In this document: in pieces, positions 53,901 to 54,316 of the stretch | Numbering within the stretch: position 1 is the stretch's first letter | How the letters are laid out: each line of letters starts with the position of its first letter | Origin: Methylomicrobium sp. | GTDB taxonomy: Bacteria > Pseudomonadota > Gammaproteobacteria > Methylococcales > Methylomonadaceae | Direction: 5' to 3' | Assembly: GCA_018333785.1 (NCBI GenBank) | Contig: JAGXSU010000132.1 | Location: 1 to 54,316, forward strand | Length of the DNA: 54,316 nt | Position numbers and translations under genes: made by a program | The notes under the pieces: model-generated | The model's input: only the letters and a program-made list of their open reading frames with translations | Told to the model about the DNA's origin: nothing | Databases searched by the model: none

Positions 53901-54316
53901 TCGTTTTGTGCGAAATCAGTGTTGCCTGTATTGGTGACTTTGTAAGTCCAGGTGACACTTGAGCCTGCCGTCAAAATTGGTACGCCGGAACCGTCCGATG
54001 TATCCTCATTATCGTAATTAGGCGCAGTCGGATTGGTGTTTGTCGAACCGTTGGTGGTTTTTTCGATGTCGATGCCGGGGGCCAATTGAACTAAGCCGGC
54101 ATCGACGCTGGTGTTGGTCTCGCCAGCCGCCAGGCTGTAGCAGCCGGTGAAGCCGTTCAGGCCCGCATCGCTGTCAACCAAATCGTTGCCGCCAATGTTA
54201 GCCGTGCTCAGCACCGTACCGTTCGGAGCGATGAATTGCACCACGTAGTCGCCGGGCATCAGGCCGGTGAAGCTGTAGTTGCCGCTGGCATCGGTCTGAA
54301 TGGCGCCGCCTACTTG
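50954..54316 (-). CDS. Giant SdrD-B-repeat secreted protein, C-terminal part (5' end outside window)
   Basis: At least 1,120 codons; the frame is open to the window edge, so the ATG at 54259 is internal. From the N side: the end of one SdrD-B module, a TNTGN-type domain (about 53,880-54,060) with an inserted carbohydrate-binding-like section, then four SdrD-B modules with repeated openings such as IGDYVWEDKNFNG and SIGDRVWFDSNGNG (near 53,085, 52,755, 52,385 and 52,035). The C-terminal 230 residues contain calcium-binding loops of the DxNxDG type (DLNGDGIKTI, DRNGNGVIED, DSNGDGWVDANDD, DKNGNHQSDE). The tail ends in DPLWLAA. No cell-wall anchor exists. A type I-secreted surface or matrix protein is the best reading, exported by the operon just downstream (inference). 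Confidence 0.85.
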   Translation of the reverse strand, partial: QVGGAIQTDASGNYSFTGLMPGDYVVQFIAPNGTVLSTANIGGNDLVDSDAGLNGFTGCYSLAAGETNTSVDAGLVQLAPGIDIEKTTNGSTNTNPTAPNYDNEDTSDGSGVPILTAGSSVTWTYKVTNTGNTDFAQNEISIVDDNGTTSNTADDMTIANGKIVYQSGDANNDKVLNAGESWLYKANGIVQQLSGDLGTATTFTFAGNTSTDGTDGNTRTYTAGGISVEANAWSRDKGTDTWQKAWLGSYGGGLGVTDSSEGSGWDTTHTVDNNGRDNYIVFKFSQNVVIDKAYLGYVSGDSDLSVYIGSTNSAITSMNNAVLSGMTKEFNDTDLTGARWADFNSGNTQGNVLIIAARDDGHSMDYFKLEKLVAQAVQDGGIYVNKATVTAGGVSDFDLSHYKTAPAPVLQKIGDYVWEDKNFNGIQDGDEKGISGVTVNLLSTAGTVLQTTTTDASGKYGFDVSAGNYQIKVVTPNGYFVTKQDKGSNNGIDSDINSSGMTNVFSVTAGQDDLSIDAGLYRKASIGDRVWFDSNGNGIQDTGEGGVANVKLDLFNDGVYVATATTDANGHYLFSHLNPGQYHIDVQESTLPQGFIFTTANVGSNDNIDSDVRATSSQPLSWGIMDSTFLESGEVDRSWDVGIVKKMGSLGNYVWEDKNFNGIQESGEKGISGVSVQLYNSSHVHVGTTTTNSSGEYNFGNLNEGWYYVRVLRPSGYLATKQNVGTNDHIDSDINSNGYSDWAYVTTGQHNASVDAGLYRKASIGDRVWEDSDHDGIQDTGEIGIGGIRVSLLNSNGSVIANTTTNSTGNYLFSNLDPGVYSLRFDKADVWHYSYWNAWYNMNDWKWGAKDVGSNDLIDSDVNNSFSTTRYAFTAQTFLESGENDRSWDAAITPIVIDLNGDGIKTISRADSQGTFDLFGNGQGIHSGWISGDDGFLAIDRNGNGVIEDITELFGGLSQGEGFAKLAEFDSNGDGWVDANDDNFASLLIWQDKNGNHQSDEGELLSLSDAGIASLSVNFTELPFVDAQGNLHFERSTAVLDNGQSVDMTDVYFNVSLEDAADAGVQLSTMFDLLGDTVQAEVVDAGYVYVPEAADAEPVFYANYEEASAALAVDPLWLAA

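Overview
The window looks like chromosome of a gammaproteobacterial (type I) methanotroph or close methylotroph. The lineage is an inference. It rests on a lanthanide-type PQQ methanol dehydrogenase (XoxF) with its periplasmic partner XoxJ, a full glycogen storage set, Gram-negative envelope genes (LpxH, WaaA) and gammaproteobacteria-like ribosomal proteins. No mobile element with a transposase, no CRISPR array and no rRNA or tRNA gene was seen.

Layout. 1-624: the end of a multicopper oxidase cut by the window edge. 694-2049: a PLP decarboxylase with a twin-arginine lipoprotein signal. 2362-11389, all on the minus strand: in order of transcription, a RACo-like corrinoid activator, a corrinoid protein, a UroD/MtaA-type methyltransferase, a DUF1638-like protein, a large hybrid histidine kinase, and a PAS-GGDEF response regulator. 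This is the most unusual block: a corrinoid methyl-transfer module of a kind best known from methanogens and acetogens, joined by stop/start overlaps to a signalling protein. 11442-13240: DedA membrane protein and an NlpE/META-type lipoprotein. 13599-15683: a CPA1 Na+/H+ antiporter. 15955-22115: a secreted unknown, a retropepsin-like protease, a small ORF, YfbR-type nucleotidase, RbgA-type GTPase and SelO.

22673-31197: glycogen metabolism. glgA and glgB lie on the minus strand; glgC, a GH57 enzyme and malQ form a divergent plus-strand operon. Together they cover ADP-glucose formation, chain elongation, branching and glucan remodelling. 31431-34561: xoxJ and xoxF, separated by a very strong terminator. 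34985-40195: lpxH, a di-haem cytochrome c peroxidase, a membrane-anchored unknown and ppx. 40348-42035: a two-gene ABC exporter. 42258-44384: rpsF-rpsR-DUF2232-rplI. 44595-45869: waaA. 45880-50311: a type I secretion system (ABC, HlyD, TolC). Upstream of it, 50954 to the window end, is its probable cargo: a very large SdrD-B-repeat protein, incomplete here.

Intergenic DNA carries several families of imperfect palindromic repeats (2154-2283 with 15776-15918; 19772-19848 with 35925-36055; 19945-20290). Some share a small hairpin with a GGGA or ATCCC loop. A cluster of three DnaA-box-like 9-mers lies at 22434-22468. All functions are assigned by reading motifs by eye; no database search was possible.
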